From: JBBRYW01 sp038253945
GTDB lineage: Bacteria; Actinomycetota; Thermoleophilia; Gaiellales; Gaiellaceae
DNA: 64,000 bases
NCBI GenBank assembly: GCA_038253945.1
Contig: JBBSGR010000001.1
Span: 124,001-188,000 of the forward strand
Direction of reading: 5' to 3'
The notes beneath the pieces were generated by a model. The model saw nothing but the letters and a program-made list of their open reading frames with translations, ran no database searches and was not told the DNA's origin. The translations under genes and the position numbers were made by a program. This document shows, piece by piece, positions 17,246 to 25,400 of this stretch (its first letter is position 1; each line of letters starts with the position of its first letter).

Positions 17246-18040
17246 GTGAGCCACGTGATCGGCCGCCGAGCCGCCGCTTTCCCCCGACCAAGCCTTCCGG
17301 GCGGCACCGGGCCGGAGGAGGAGACGATCGTCGCCCGCCTCGACGGTCTGCTCGAGCGGGCCATGCAGCACGATCGGGACGATCGCCCGTTCATCACCTT
17401 GACGTTCGCGCAGAGCGTCGACGGCTCGATCGCCTGCTCGCCGAGCGCGGCGACCGCGCTCAGCAACTCGCGCTCGCTCACGCTCACGCACCTGCTGCGG
17501 GCGCGCCACGATGCGATCCTCGTCGGGATTCGCACCGTCATTGCCGACGATCCGCTGCTCACCGTGCGGCTCGTCGAAGGGCCGTCACCCCAGCCGGTTG
17601 TCCTCGATAGCCGGCTCCGCCTCCCCCTCACTGCGAGGCTGCTCGGCGGCGGCTGCGACCCCCCGATCGTGGCGACGACGACGCGGGCGAGCGAGACGTC
17701 GGCCGCCAGGCTCAGGTCTGCCGGCGCACGAATCGTTCGGGTGTCCCCGGACGACCGCGGCCTGGTCGACCTGAAGGCGTCACTCCTGCACCTCCGGCGC
17801 TCCGGGGTCCGATCGCTCATGGTCGAGGGCGGGGCTCGAGTGATCACGAGCGTCCTGCGGGCAAACGTCGCGGACCACCTCGTCCTCACGATCGCGCCCC
17901 TCTTTCTCGGCGGACTCCGTGCGGTGAACCCCCTCGCGCAGCTTGACAATGGCCCGATGCCGAAGCTCCGGAAGATCGAGTACACGACGCTCGGGGACGA
18001 CCTCGTGCTGAGCGCGAGCCTCTACCCGAATCACGGCTGA
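17246..18040 (+). CDS. RibD C-terminal-domain (dihydrofolate-reductase-fold) reductase
   Basis: A 264-residue protein with an N-terminal tail of about 50 residues and then a RibD_C/DHFR-like NADPH-dependent reductase: PFITLTFAQSVDGSIA, LLRARHDAILVGIRTVIADDP, LMVEGGARVITS. In riboflavin synthesis this fold reduces a ribosylaminopyrimidine, but stand-alone copies are frequent in secondary-metabolite loci. No deaminase domain and no other rib gene is here, so a riboflavin role is unlikely. It ends 4 bases before the 504-aa gene, heading an eight-gene run. GTG 17246 is assumed; the frame is open further upstream. Confidence 0.82.
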   Translation: MSHVIGRRAAAFPRPSLPGGTGPEEETIVARLDGLLERAMQHDRDDRPFITLTFAQSVDGSIACSPSAATALSNSRSLTLTHLLRARHDAILVGIRTVIADDPLLTVRLVEGPSPQPVVLDSRLRLPLTARLLGGGCDPPIVATTTRASETSAARLRSAGARIVRVSPDDRGLVDLKASLLHLRRSGVRSLMVEGGARVITSVLRANVADHLVLTIAPLFLGGLRAVNPLAQLDNGPMPKLRKIEYTTLGDDLVLSASLYPNHG

Positions 18041-18044
18041 CGGC

Positions 18045-19559
18045 ATGTACGACGGTGCTCTCGTCTTCGGCCTCGCCGGCGCTCCCGTGGAAACCGCGGA
18101 CTCGGGCTACGAGCTCGAGCTGCGAGACCTTACGCTCTCCTGGTCCCGCTACGGCTACCGGGGCGTGATCGTCGAGGGCCCTACGGTCGAGCTCGTCCTG
18201 GACGAGGCACTCGAGCGCGGGTACCGATGGTGCCTCGTCCAGGCCGTCGGCAATGTCGTCCTCGAGAGGTGGCACGAAGACGGCCTCGCGGCTCGGCTCG
18301 AGGAGTGGCTCTCCCCCTGGGTTCACCGCGACTTCCTCGCGCTCGGTGCGGTCGTCGGCAACCCGGACGAGGGGTACGGGCTCGACGATCAACTGCTCCT
18401 CGTCGACGTTCGGCGCTACGGCGCCTTCGGGCGGCCTGCATTCGGGACTCCGGGCGAGGCGCTCGTCGAGCAGGTCGAGCCGACCGTACTCGCGGCTGAC
18501 CTCGCGTGCGGTCGGGTCCGGGTCGGCACGCGCATGCTCGCTCCGTCCGCACAGCGGAAGCTTCGGGCCCCCGCCGTCCCGGGCTGGAATCTCGTCGATA
18601 CGAGTCTCCGCTTCGGCCTGCCCCTGCACGACCTCGGCCCCATCCTCGACGGACGGCGCCTCTCCCTCGGGCGCCTTCCGCTTGCCGAGGCGCGCCGCTT
18701 CGCCCGCTACCTCCGCGGCGGCATCCGGAGCTACCACGGAGCAGATGCAGAGCTCGCGCCGGCGACCCGCGCCTGGGTCGAAGAAGTCGGACGCCAGGTC
18801 GCGAACGCGAACCGGGGCGTCTTCCTCTGGAACCTCGAGCCCTACGACGACGTGCGGATGCGGCCCGATCGCTTCGAGCCGCCGATCTCGACGCTGTACA
18901 GCGTCGCCTCGGGCTTCAAGCCGAATGTGATCCTCGACTCGCTCGGCTTCGACGAGCAAACGCGCGTCGTGTTCTTCGACTGCAGTACGAAGGCGCTCGA
19001 GGTGAAGCGACTACTCCTGGCGGAGTGGGACGGAGAGGACTTCCCGGCCTTCGCGCTCGCCCTCTTTCGGAGGCTGCCTGCGCCGGAGACGTACTATCAC
19101 CTCTGGGCGGGCGCCACACCGGAAACGCTCGACCCGGGCGCGCTGGAGCGGGCCTGGGCCCGCGAGCTAGAGCTATGGGGTGGGAGGCGGATCTTCAAGG
19201 AGCATTGGCGGCGCTACCGGGAGCTGCGCCACGAGTTCGTCCACTGCGATGTCCTCACGCGACCCTCTCCCCTGCTCGACCGCCTCGAGCCGGAGCCGGA
19301 TGCCGTGATCTGGTGGAGCAATGCCTTCTTCACCGTCGCCGGCAATTGGCTCCACACCGTCGACGATCGGCGGCGGCTCTACGAGCTGTGGATCGAAGCG
19401 CTGGCGGAGCGAAGCCCGGGTCTCTTCCTGTACGGGTCCGATTTCTGCAACAGCAGCGTGAACAACGTCGAGGCCGGCGAGTACCGAGATCTCCTGTCCG
19501 GGGCGGCGGACGACGGACTCGTCCCGCTGCGGGCGCGCAGGACCGAGATTCGATTCTGA
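18045..19559 (+). CDS. Unrecognised 504-residue protein in the candidate biosynthetic run
   Basis: I do not recognise the family. The first 130 residues alternate strands and helices (SRYGYRGVIVEGPTVELV, WCLVQAVGNVVL), with a conserved-looking block around DDQLLLVDVRRYGAFGRP that recalls nucleotide-sugar-enzyme or glycosyltransferase-A folds. The centre has GVFLWNLEPYDD, the Ser/Gly-rich TLYSVASGFKPN, and VFFDCSTKALEVKRLLLAEWDGEDFP. The C-terminus is Trp/Tyr-rich (VIWWSNAFFTV, LFLYGSDFCNSSVNN). There is no signal peptide and no TM helix. It starts 4 bases after the reductase stop, so it is co-translated with it. A catalytic role in the cluster is inference. Confidence 0.75.
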   Translation: MYDGALVFGLAGAPVETADSGYELELRDLTLSWSRYGYRGVIVEGPTVELVLDEALERGYRWCLVQAVGNVVLERWHEDGLAARLEEWLSPWVHRDFLALGAVVGNPDEGYGLDDQLLLVDVRRYGAFGRPAFGTPGEALVEQVEPTVLAADLACGRVRVGTRMLAPSAQRKLRAPAVPGWNLVDTSLRFGLPLHDLGPILDGRRLSLGRLPLAEARRFARYLRGGIRSYHGADAELAPATRAWVEEVGRQVANANRGVFLWNLEPYDDVRMRPDRFEPPISTLYSVASGFKPNVILDSLGFDEQTRVVFFDCSTKALEVKRLLLAEWDGEDFPAFALALFRRLPAPETYYHLWAGATPETLDPGALERAWARELELWGGRRIFKEHWRRYRELRHEFVHCDVLTRPSPLLDRLEPEPDAVIWWSNAFFTVAGNWLHTVDDRRRLYELWIEALAERSPGLFLYGSDFCNSSVNNVEAGEYRDLLSGAADDGLVPLRARRTEIRF

Positions 19560-19589
19560 GGATTGGCCGGAGCGCCGGGACGCCGAAGC

Positions 19590-21449
19590 ATGGCTGAGAC
19601 GACCGCTCGGACGAGCGTGGACCGATTCGTCCGGCACCGTGGCCCGGTGACGTGCGCGGCGGGCGTTCCGGGCACCGACGAGGTCGTGACGTCGGGATAC
19701 GACGGGGCGGTCGCGCTCTACAACCTCGCTACCGGGAGCGTCGAGCTGCTGGGATTTCACCGCCACCTGGTGAACCGCGTCGTCGTCGACGGCAGCGGGC
19801 GCCGCGCGGCGTCGGCCTCCTCCGACTACACAGTCATCCTCTGGGACCTCGAGACGCGCACGGCGGAGCGCGTTCTCCGCGGGCACGCCGACGATGTCGA
19901 GGACTTCGTCTTCGTCGACGACACCGTCGGCGCCTCCGTGTCGCGGGACTGGCGCGTGCTCGTGTGGGACCTCGAGACCGGCGCCGTCGCGAACGTCCTC
20001 GAGGGCCACGAGAAGGACGTGCTCTCGGTCAGCTACCACGGCGGCAGCCTGTTCACCTCCGGCGACGACATGACCCTGCGCGTCTGGGACCTGAAGACGG
20101 GGCGACAGACGCAGATCTTCGGGCCGTTCGACTCCGAGACCGACACGTGCGCGATCGACCCGCTGCACCAACGCGTCGTCCTGGGCTGCGACGACGGTGT
20201 CGTCCGGATCTTCCACATCGAGACGGGCGACAGGGTGGGAGAGATCGAGGCCCATGGGTCGGGCATCAAGAAGGTGGCCGTCTCGCCGCGGACCGGTGAC
20301 ATCCTCTCCGCCGCCTACGACCAGAAGGTGCTCGTGTGGGACGCCGACGACCTCACGGAGCGCCTGCGGCTGCAGGAGCGCCCTTCGCTCTGGGAGCGCT
20401 CGTTCAACTGGTCGCCGGACGAGACGCAGATCCTTGCCGGCACCTTCGACGGCACGGTCCTCGTGTGGAGCGCGCTGACCGGCGAGTGCGTCGCGGAGAT
20501 CGGCGCCCATGAAGGCGTCCGCGGAAACGCGTGCTTCAACGATGTCGCCGTCGCCCGCGGCGGAGAGATCGCGCTCGTGAGCGACGACGGCTGTGTGCGG
20601 CTTGCGCACCTAACGCCTGAGCGGGCCGAGTGGATCTCGGAGATCGAGCCGGCGTCCGGGCCGGTCCTCATGAATGCGGTCGCGTGCGACAACGAGTCGG
20701 AGCGGGTGCTCTGCGGTGCACATGACCACAAGTTGCACCTCTTCGATCGAGTCGGCGACGCGCTTCGGAACGAGCGCGCGATCTTCCTCGGTCAGGGTCC
20801 GATCAACACGATCCGCGTCTCGCAGTGCCCGGCGCTCGAGGGCGTTGCCTTCGTCGGCTGCTATAGCGGCGCGATCGTCAAAGTGACCCCCGAGGGGCAC
20901 ATCGCGGGGTCCTTCCATGCGCACGAGAACGCTGTCAAGGCGCTGCGCCTTCACCCCAAGCTTCCTCTCGGCGTGAGTTGCAGCGCCGACGGAATCCTCG
21001 TGTCGTGGGATCTCGAGGGAACCGTGCTCGAGCGCTTTCTCGGGCACATGGCGATCGTCGACGACGTCGACATCGATCCGGCCGGAAAGGCGATCGCGAG
21101 CGTCGGCCGAGACTTCGTCCTCAAGGTGTACGAGCTCGAAGGCGGCCGCCTTCGGCACAGCGTCTCGCTCGGGCGTCGCTCGCCGAAGGCGGTGTGCTTC
21201 TTCGACGAGCACACCATCGTCGTCACGAACTACTGGGGCGAGCTGTTGCGGGTCTCCCTCCCCGAGGAGCGTGTCCTCCGCCGGCCGATCGCGCGCAACG
21301 GGATCAGCTCGGCTGCGCGGAGCGGCGACCACGTGGTCGTCACGTCCTACGACGGGAGCGTCTACCTCGTGCACCCCGGAGACCTATCCGTCACGAACAT
21401 CCTGCAGGCGATGCGCCAGCGCGTCGACCAAGAGGGTCGCGCGGTCTGA
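19590..21449 (+). CDS. WD40-repeat beta-propeller protein
   Basis: A 619-residue protein consisting almost entirely of WD40 repeats: roughly a dozen blades with recurrent [IVL]WDLET/[VL]WDLKTG endings and GH-type loops, enough for two propellers. There is no signal peptide, kinase, TIR or nuclease domain, so it is probably a cytosolic scaffold. Such proteins are unusual inside small-molecule clusters. ATG 19590 is chosen; a TTG at 19563, right after the upstream stop, would add 9 residues and has a better-placed purine stretch. It lies in the same tight run as the neighbours on both sides. Confidence 0.85.
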   Translation: MAETTARTSVDRFVRHRGPVTCAAGVPGTDEVVTSGYDGAVALYNLATGSVELLGFHRHLVNRVVVDGSGRRAASASSDYTVILWDLETRTAERVLRGHADDVEDFVFVDDTVGASVSRDWRVLVWDLETGAVANVLEGHEKDVLSVSYHGGSLFTSGDDMTLRVWDLKTGRQTQIFGPFDSETDTCAIDPLHQRVVLGCDDGVVRIFHIETGDRVGEIEAHGSGIKKVAVSPRTGDILSAAYDQKVLVWDADDLTERLRLQERPSLWERSFNWSPDETQILAGTFDGTVLVWSALTGECVAEIGAHEGVRGNACFNDVAVARGGEIALVSDDGCVRLAHLTPERAEWISEIEPASGPVLMNAVACDNESERVLCGAHDHKLHLFDRVGDALRNERAIFLGQGPINTIRVSQCPALEGVAFVGCYSGAIVKVTPEGHIAGSFHAHENAVKALRLHPKLPLGVSCSADGILVSWDLEGTVLERFLGHMAIVDDVDIDPAGKAIASVGRDFVLKVYELEGGRLRHSVSLGRRSPKAVCFFDEHTIVVTNYWGELLRVSLPEERVLRRPIARNGISSAARSGDHVVVTSYDGSVYLVHPGDLSVTNILQAMRQRVDQEGRAV

Positions 21450-21469
21450 CCTTCCGCCCGGTCCGCTTC

Positions 21470-22858
21470 GTGATCCTCGCCGCGCCGCGGACGGGTAGCA
21501 ACATGCTCTGCACGCTCCTCGGCTCCCATCCGTCCGTACTGTGTCACCACGAGCTCTTCAACCCGACGGGCGTCTATCCGGCGCTCGAGCTGCGGGATAC
21601 GTCTTTCGAGCTGGGCGATCCGGAGGAACGCGATCGCGACCCGCTCCGGTTCCTCGACCGCGTCTGGCTCGCCCACCTCGGGCACTCGCACGTCGGCTTC
21701 AAGATGACGCATCGCCAGAACGAGGCTGTCCTGTCCTCCGTCCTTCGCGACCGCGACGTGCGAAAGATCGTACTTCGGCGTGAGAACCGCGTCCGGACCT
21801 TCATATCGCGCTTGATCGCCGAGGAGACTGGCCAGTGGGAGGTGTACGACAAAGCGGATCTGAGGCTGCCGCGGCCGCGCGTGCACGTCGACGTGACGGC
21901 CCTCCGGCAGGCCGTCGCCGAGGATGAGTCCTACTACGGGGAGCTGCAAGCCGTCCTCGACGCAACGGGGCAGCCGTTTCTCGACGTGCGCTACGAGGCA
22001 CTCGTTGCTGGGGGCGAGCGAGCGCGCCTGCTCGAGTTTCTCGAGCTGCCGGAGCCCTCGTCCGCCTGCCTCAGCGTCCGGAGCGCCAGGCAGAACGCGG
22101 CCGAGCTGCGCGATCTGGTCGTCAACTTCACGGAGCTCGAGGCCGCGCTGGCGGGAACGGAGCTCGCCGGCGACCTTCGAATGCCAGATTTTCCAGCGCC
22201 GGAACCGCCGGCGGCGGGCGGCCTCGTCGACCGGCAGTTCGTCGCCGCGCAGCTGACCGGGCCCGATCCGTGGTGTGCGAGCCACGGCGCTGCCCCGAAC
22301 TCACCGGAGCTCGGGGCCGGGATGCTCTACTACGCCCTCGCATACGCCCTCCGTGCGTCCGTCTGCGTCTGCCTCGGCTCGGGCGGCGGCTTCGTCCCCC
22401 GCCTCATGCGCCAGGCGCAGCGCGACCTCGGCCTCGAGCCGAGCCGGACGATCCTCGTCGACGGCGGCGACCGCGTCCCGGAGGAGAAGCGGGCGATCTG
22501 GGGCTCGCCGGCGTGGATCGAGCCCGATTCCTGGTTCCGGCGGGCCTATCCCGACGTCGAGATCGTCCTCGGCCTGACCGAGGCCGCTCACCGCGAGCTC
22601 TTCGTCCCGAACGGGATCACGATCGACTACCTGCACATCGACGCCGACCACCACTACGAGGGGGTTCGGCTCGACTTCGACCTGTTCGCCCCGCTCCTGG
22701 CCGAGGGAGGCGTGATCACGCTGCACGACAGCTCGAACTACCGAGAGCCATGCGGCGTCCCCCGACTTGTCGAGGAGCTGCGGGACGGCGGCGACTATGC
22801 CGTCGTCGACTTCCCGATCCGGTACGGCACGGCAATCGTGAAGAGGAGCCCGGCGTGA
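21470..22858 (+). CDS. Sulfotransferase-methyltransferase fusion
   Basis: A 462-residue two-domain protein. Residues 1-235 resemble PAPS sulfotransferases: the 5'-phosphosulfate-binding loop lies in ILAAPRTGSNML, with RKIVLRRENRVRTFISRL and a late FLDVRYEALV strand. Residues 250-462 form a class I SAM methyltransferase of the Methyltransf_24 type: VCVCLGSGGGFVPRL, TILVDGGDR, DYLHIDADHHYEGVRLDF and VITLHDSSNY. I know no common family with this order. GTG 21470 immediately precedes the sulfotransferase strand. The stop overlaps the next GTG (GTGA). It would act on the product of this cluster by sulfation and methylation, but neither target can be inferred. Confidence 0.78.
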   Translation: MILAAPRTGSNMLCTLLGSHPSVLCHHELFNPTGVYPALELRDTSFELGDPEERDRDPLRFLDRVWLAHLGHSHVGFKMTHRQNEAVLSSVLRDRDVRKIVLRRENRVRTFISRLIAEETGQWEVYDKADLRLPRPRVHVDVTALRQAVAEDESYYGELQAVLDATGQPFLDVRYEALVAGGERARLLEFLELPEPSSACLSVRSARQNAAELRDLVVNFTELEAALAGTELAGDLRMPDFPAPEPPAAGGLVDRQFVAAQLTGPDPWCASHGAAPNSPELGAGMLYYALAYALRASVCVCLGSGGGFVPRLMRQAQRDLGLEPSRTILVDGGDRVPEEKRAIWGSPAWIEPDSWFRRAYPDVEIVLGLTEAAHRELFVPNGITIDYLHIDADHHYEGVRLDFDLFAPLLAEGGVITLHDSSNYREPCGVPRLVEELRDGGDYAVVDFPIRYGTAIVKRSPA

Positions 22859-24015
22859 GGGTGCTGCTGCTCCAGGATCACATTTACCTGCCGTCGTTCG
22901 GGGGCGGGGTGAAGGCGAACCGGCTCCTGCTCGAGGGCCTCGCCCGCCGCGGACACCGCTGTGCCGCCGTCACACCGGCCCTGACTTCGCGGTCCGGGCC
23001 GGCGTCGGAGTCCGATCTCCGCCGTGAGCTGGAGAGACGGAAGATCTCGGTGCGGGAGCCGGCGCCGTCCGTCTTCTCGTACCGCTACCGCGGCGTAGAG
23101 GTGGACGCGCTCGATCTCGGGACGGAGAGGATGTCCGCGCACGTCGAACAGCGCATCCGCGAGTTCCGGCCGGACTGGGTGCTCGTGAACGACGACAAGC
23201 TGAGGCTGCTGCTCGGTAGCGCCCTGCGAGCGGCCGGGCCGGCGCGCGTCGTCATCGTGCTGCAGACGATCGCCAACGCGCCGTTCGGCCCGCTCTCGAT
23301 CGCGCCAGATCTCACGCAAGCGCGGAGCATGAGAAGCGCTCGCGCGATCGTCGTAATCAGCGGCTTCCTCCAACGCTACCTCGCGCACTACGGCTTTCTC
23401 GAATCGACTGTGCTCCGGCTTCCGATCTACGGCGAAGGGCCGTTTCCCAAGGGGGGCGGCCTCGACCGTCGGTTCGTGACGATGCTCAACCCGTGCCTCG
23501 AGAAAGGCGTCGACGTCTTCCTCCAGCTGGCCCGCAAGCTGCCCGAAGTCGAGTTCGCCGCGGTGCGCGGCTGGGGTACCGACGAAGCCGTGCTGCGAAC
23601 GCTCGGAGCACGATCCAATGTACGAGTCTTCCAGCCCGCCGACGACCTCGACGGCGTCCTGGCTCAGACGCGCGTTCTGCTGGCGCCGTCGGTGTGGCCC
23701 GAGACCTTCGGCTATATCGTCCCCGAAGCGTTGCTTCGAGGCATCCCGGTGCTCGCAAGCGACATCGGCGGTCTTCCCGAGGCGGGACTCGGCGCGGCGG
23801 TCCACCTGCCGCTTGCCGCCCTCGAGCGGCGGAACGGGCACTACGTCGAGCGGCCGCAAGACGTCGGCCCATGGTGCGCAGCTCTCGGACGACTGCTCGG
23901 CGAGCCGGACGAGTACGAGCGCCGGTCGCGGCAAGGCCGCGAAGCAGCTCTGGCCCATGTCGCAACTGCCGGCGTCGAGCAGTTCGAGTCCTTTCTCGAC
24001 GGCCTGAGCCGCTGA
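22855..24015 (+). CDS. Glycosyltransferase family 4
   Basis: A 386-residue GT-B enzyme. The N-terminal domain has the acceptor-side Gly-rich loop LPSFGGGVKANRLL. The C-terminal domain has the nucleotide-sugar region (AVRGWGTDEAVLR, VFQPADDLDGVLAQTRVLLAPSVWPETFGYIVPEA) with the E-x7-E-like segment near PEALLRGIPVLASDIGGLPE. It retains the strands and catalytic-domain motifs of GT4. The sugar donor is unknown. GTG 22855 overlaps the fusion-gene stop. A decayed partial copy of this kind of gene lies just downstream. Confidence 0.86.
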   Translation: MRVLLLQDHIYLPSFGGGVKANRLLLEGLARRGHRCAAVTPALTSRSGPASESDLRRELERRKISVREPAPSVFSYRYRGVEVDALDLGTERMSAHVEQRIREFRPDWVLVNDDKLRLLLGSALRAAGPARVVIVLQTIANAPFGPLSIAPDLTQARSMRSARAIVVISGFLQRYLAHYGFLESTVLRLPIYGEGPFPKGGGLDRRFVTMLNPCLEKGVDVFLQLARKLPEVEFAAVRGWGTDEAVLRTLGARSNVRVFQPADDLDGVLAQTRVLLAPSVWPETFGYIVPEALLRGIPVLASDIGGLPEAGLGAAVHLPLAALERRNGHYVERPQDVGPWCAALGRLLGEPDEYERRSRQGREAALAHVATAGVEQFESFLDGLSR

Positions 24016-24048
24016 ACGCAAAGGAGCTCCGCGGCGAGACCCGCCTCC

Positions 24049-24185
24049 GCCCGCCGGCGGTTCGTCACTATGGTGAGCTCCATGCCCCGAAAAGGGCGTC
24101 GACGTCTTCCTCCCCCTCGACGCACTCGTGCACCTCGCCACGACGCGCGCCGAGCACTCCGACGCGTTCTCGCGGGGTTGGAGCG
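24049..24185 (+). pseudogene. Short relic of a GT4 gene
   Basis: The 170-base gap after the GT4 holds sequence resembling its own coding region at 23463-23540. CGGTTCGT followed by an ACNATG start at 24058, and a 19-base identical block at 24095-24113, align with 23470 and 23506-23524. The offsets differ by one base (588 against 589), so the relic is frameshifted. In pieces it reads RRFVTMVSSMP and then EKGVDVFLPLDAL. It looks like the remains of a second glycosyltransferase gene, or of an internal duplication. Confidence 0.5.
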
Positions 24186-25400
24186 GTGAACGCACGCGTC
24201 GCCATCGTCGACCCGTACTCGTCCGGCGCGCTGCTCGCGCCCGCGTTCGCGACGCGGGGACACGAGTGCATCGCGGTGAAGAGCAAGCCCGTGATCCCGT
24301 CGCTCTTCCGTTCGTCGTTCGAGCCACGCGACTTCGTCGAGGTCGTTGGCGGCCGCGACGCCCGTGCGACCGCCGGCACCCTGCGGCAGCTCGGCGTCGG
24401 CCACGTGCTCGCGGGCTCGGAGCCAGGCGTGGAGCTCGCGGACGAGCTCGCGGAGCGCCTGGAGCTCGACGCGAACGACCCGGCCCTGCGAGAGGCGCGC
24501 CGCGACAAGTACCTGATGGCCCAGGCGGTCGCGGCACGTGGGCTCGCGACTCCGGCCCGCGTTCGGTCGAGGTCGCTCGAGCCGCTACTCGCGTGGGTGC
24601 GGGATCGCGACGCATGGCCCGTCGTGGCGAAGCCGCCGAAGAGCGTCGCGAGCGACTCGGTCGCAGTCTGCCGGGACGCCGGCGAGCTCGAGCATGCGTA
24701 CCACGCGATTGCGCGGCGCCGGAACGTCCTCGGCCTCGTGAACGAGACCGTCCTCGTTCAGGAGCTCGTGCGCGGTCACGAGTACGTCGTCGACACGGTC
24801 AGCTGCCGGGGCCGGCACCGTGCCGCAGCGTTCTGGCGCTACCACGGCGCCTCCGGCGGCGGCGGCGTCTTCTACGAGGCGATGGAGCTCCTGCCCTATG
24901 CCGGCGAACGCCAGACGGTTCTGCTTGCGTACGTCGTTCAGGCGCTCGAGGCGCTAGGGATTCGCCACGGCCCGGCGCACAGCGAGTTGATCTGGTCGGA
25001 GAAGCTCGGCCCGGTACTCGTCGAGATCGGCGCCCGGCTCAGCGCAGGTACGAACGCCGTGCTCAGCCGCGCGTGCGGCGGCCCATGCGCTCTCGACCTC
25101 ACGGTCGAGGCATGCCTCGAGCCAGAGCGCTTCGAGGCGGCGGAGCACCGCCCGACCCTGACGCGCGCCGCGCTCACGTGCTTCCTGATCCGGCCGCCTG
25201 ATCACCGCTTGCGATCCGACCTCGCCGTCGACGAAATTCGGAGTCTGCCGTCCTTCGAGTCGCTGTCCATCACGCGCCGTCGCGACGGGCGACGCATTGT
25301 CGGCGTCGTCAACCTGATCCACCCGGCCCGGCGCGTCCTGCACCGTGATCGGCGGCGGCTTCGGCAGCTCGAGCGCCGGCTGTACGAGCCTGTCCGGTGA
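24186..25400 (+). CDS. ATP-grasp carboxylate-amine ligase (L-amino-acid ligase-like)
   Basis: A 404-residue ATP-grasp enzyme. The N-terminal Rossmann-like domain (VAIVDPYSSG) precedes the ATP-binding region: PVVAKPPKSVASDSV supplies the Lys and VLVQELVRGHEYVVDT the acidic/hinge segment. The metal site is GPVLVEIGARLSAGTN, preceded by HGPAHSEL. This arrangement matches the BacD/carnosine-synthase/DdaF group, which joins two amino acids or an amino acid and a carboxylate through an acyl-phosphate. Its GTG follows a GGAG-type purine run. The last 4 bases overlap the PLP decarboxylase start, so the two are made together. Confidence 0.85.
   Translation: MNARVAIVDPYSSGALLAPAFATRGHECIAVKSKPVIPSLFRSSFEPRDFVEVVGGRDARATAGTLRQLGVGHVLAGSEPGVELADELAERLELDANDPALREARRDKYLMAQAVAARGLATPARVRSRSLEPLLAWVRDRDAWPVVAKPPKSVASDSVAVCRDAGELEHAYHAIARRRNVLGLVNETVLVQELVRGHEYVVDTVSCRGRHRAAAFWRYHGASGGGGVFYEAMELLPYAGERQTVLLAYVVQALEALGIRHGPAHSELIWSEKLGPVLVEIGARLSAGTNAVLSRACGGPCALDLTVEACLEPERFEAAEHRPTLTRAALTCFLIRPPDHRLRSDLAVDEIRSLPSFESLSITRRRDGRRIVGVVNLIHPARRVLHRDRRRLRQLERRLYEPVR

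Noticed and set aside
17246..18040. Riboflavin biosynthesis gene ribD
   Set aside because: Only the reductase half is present and no rib gene is adjacent.
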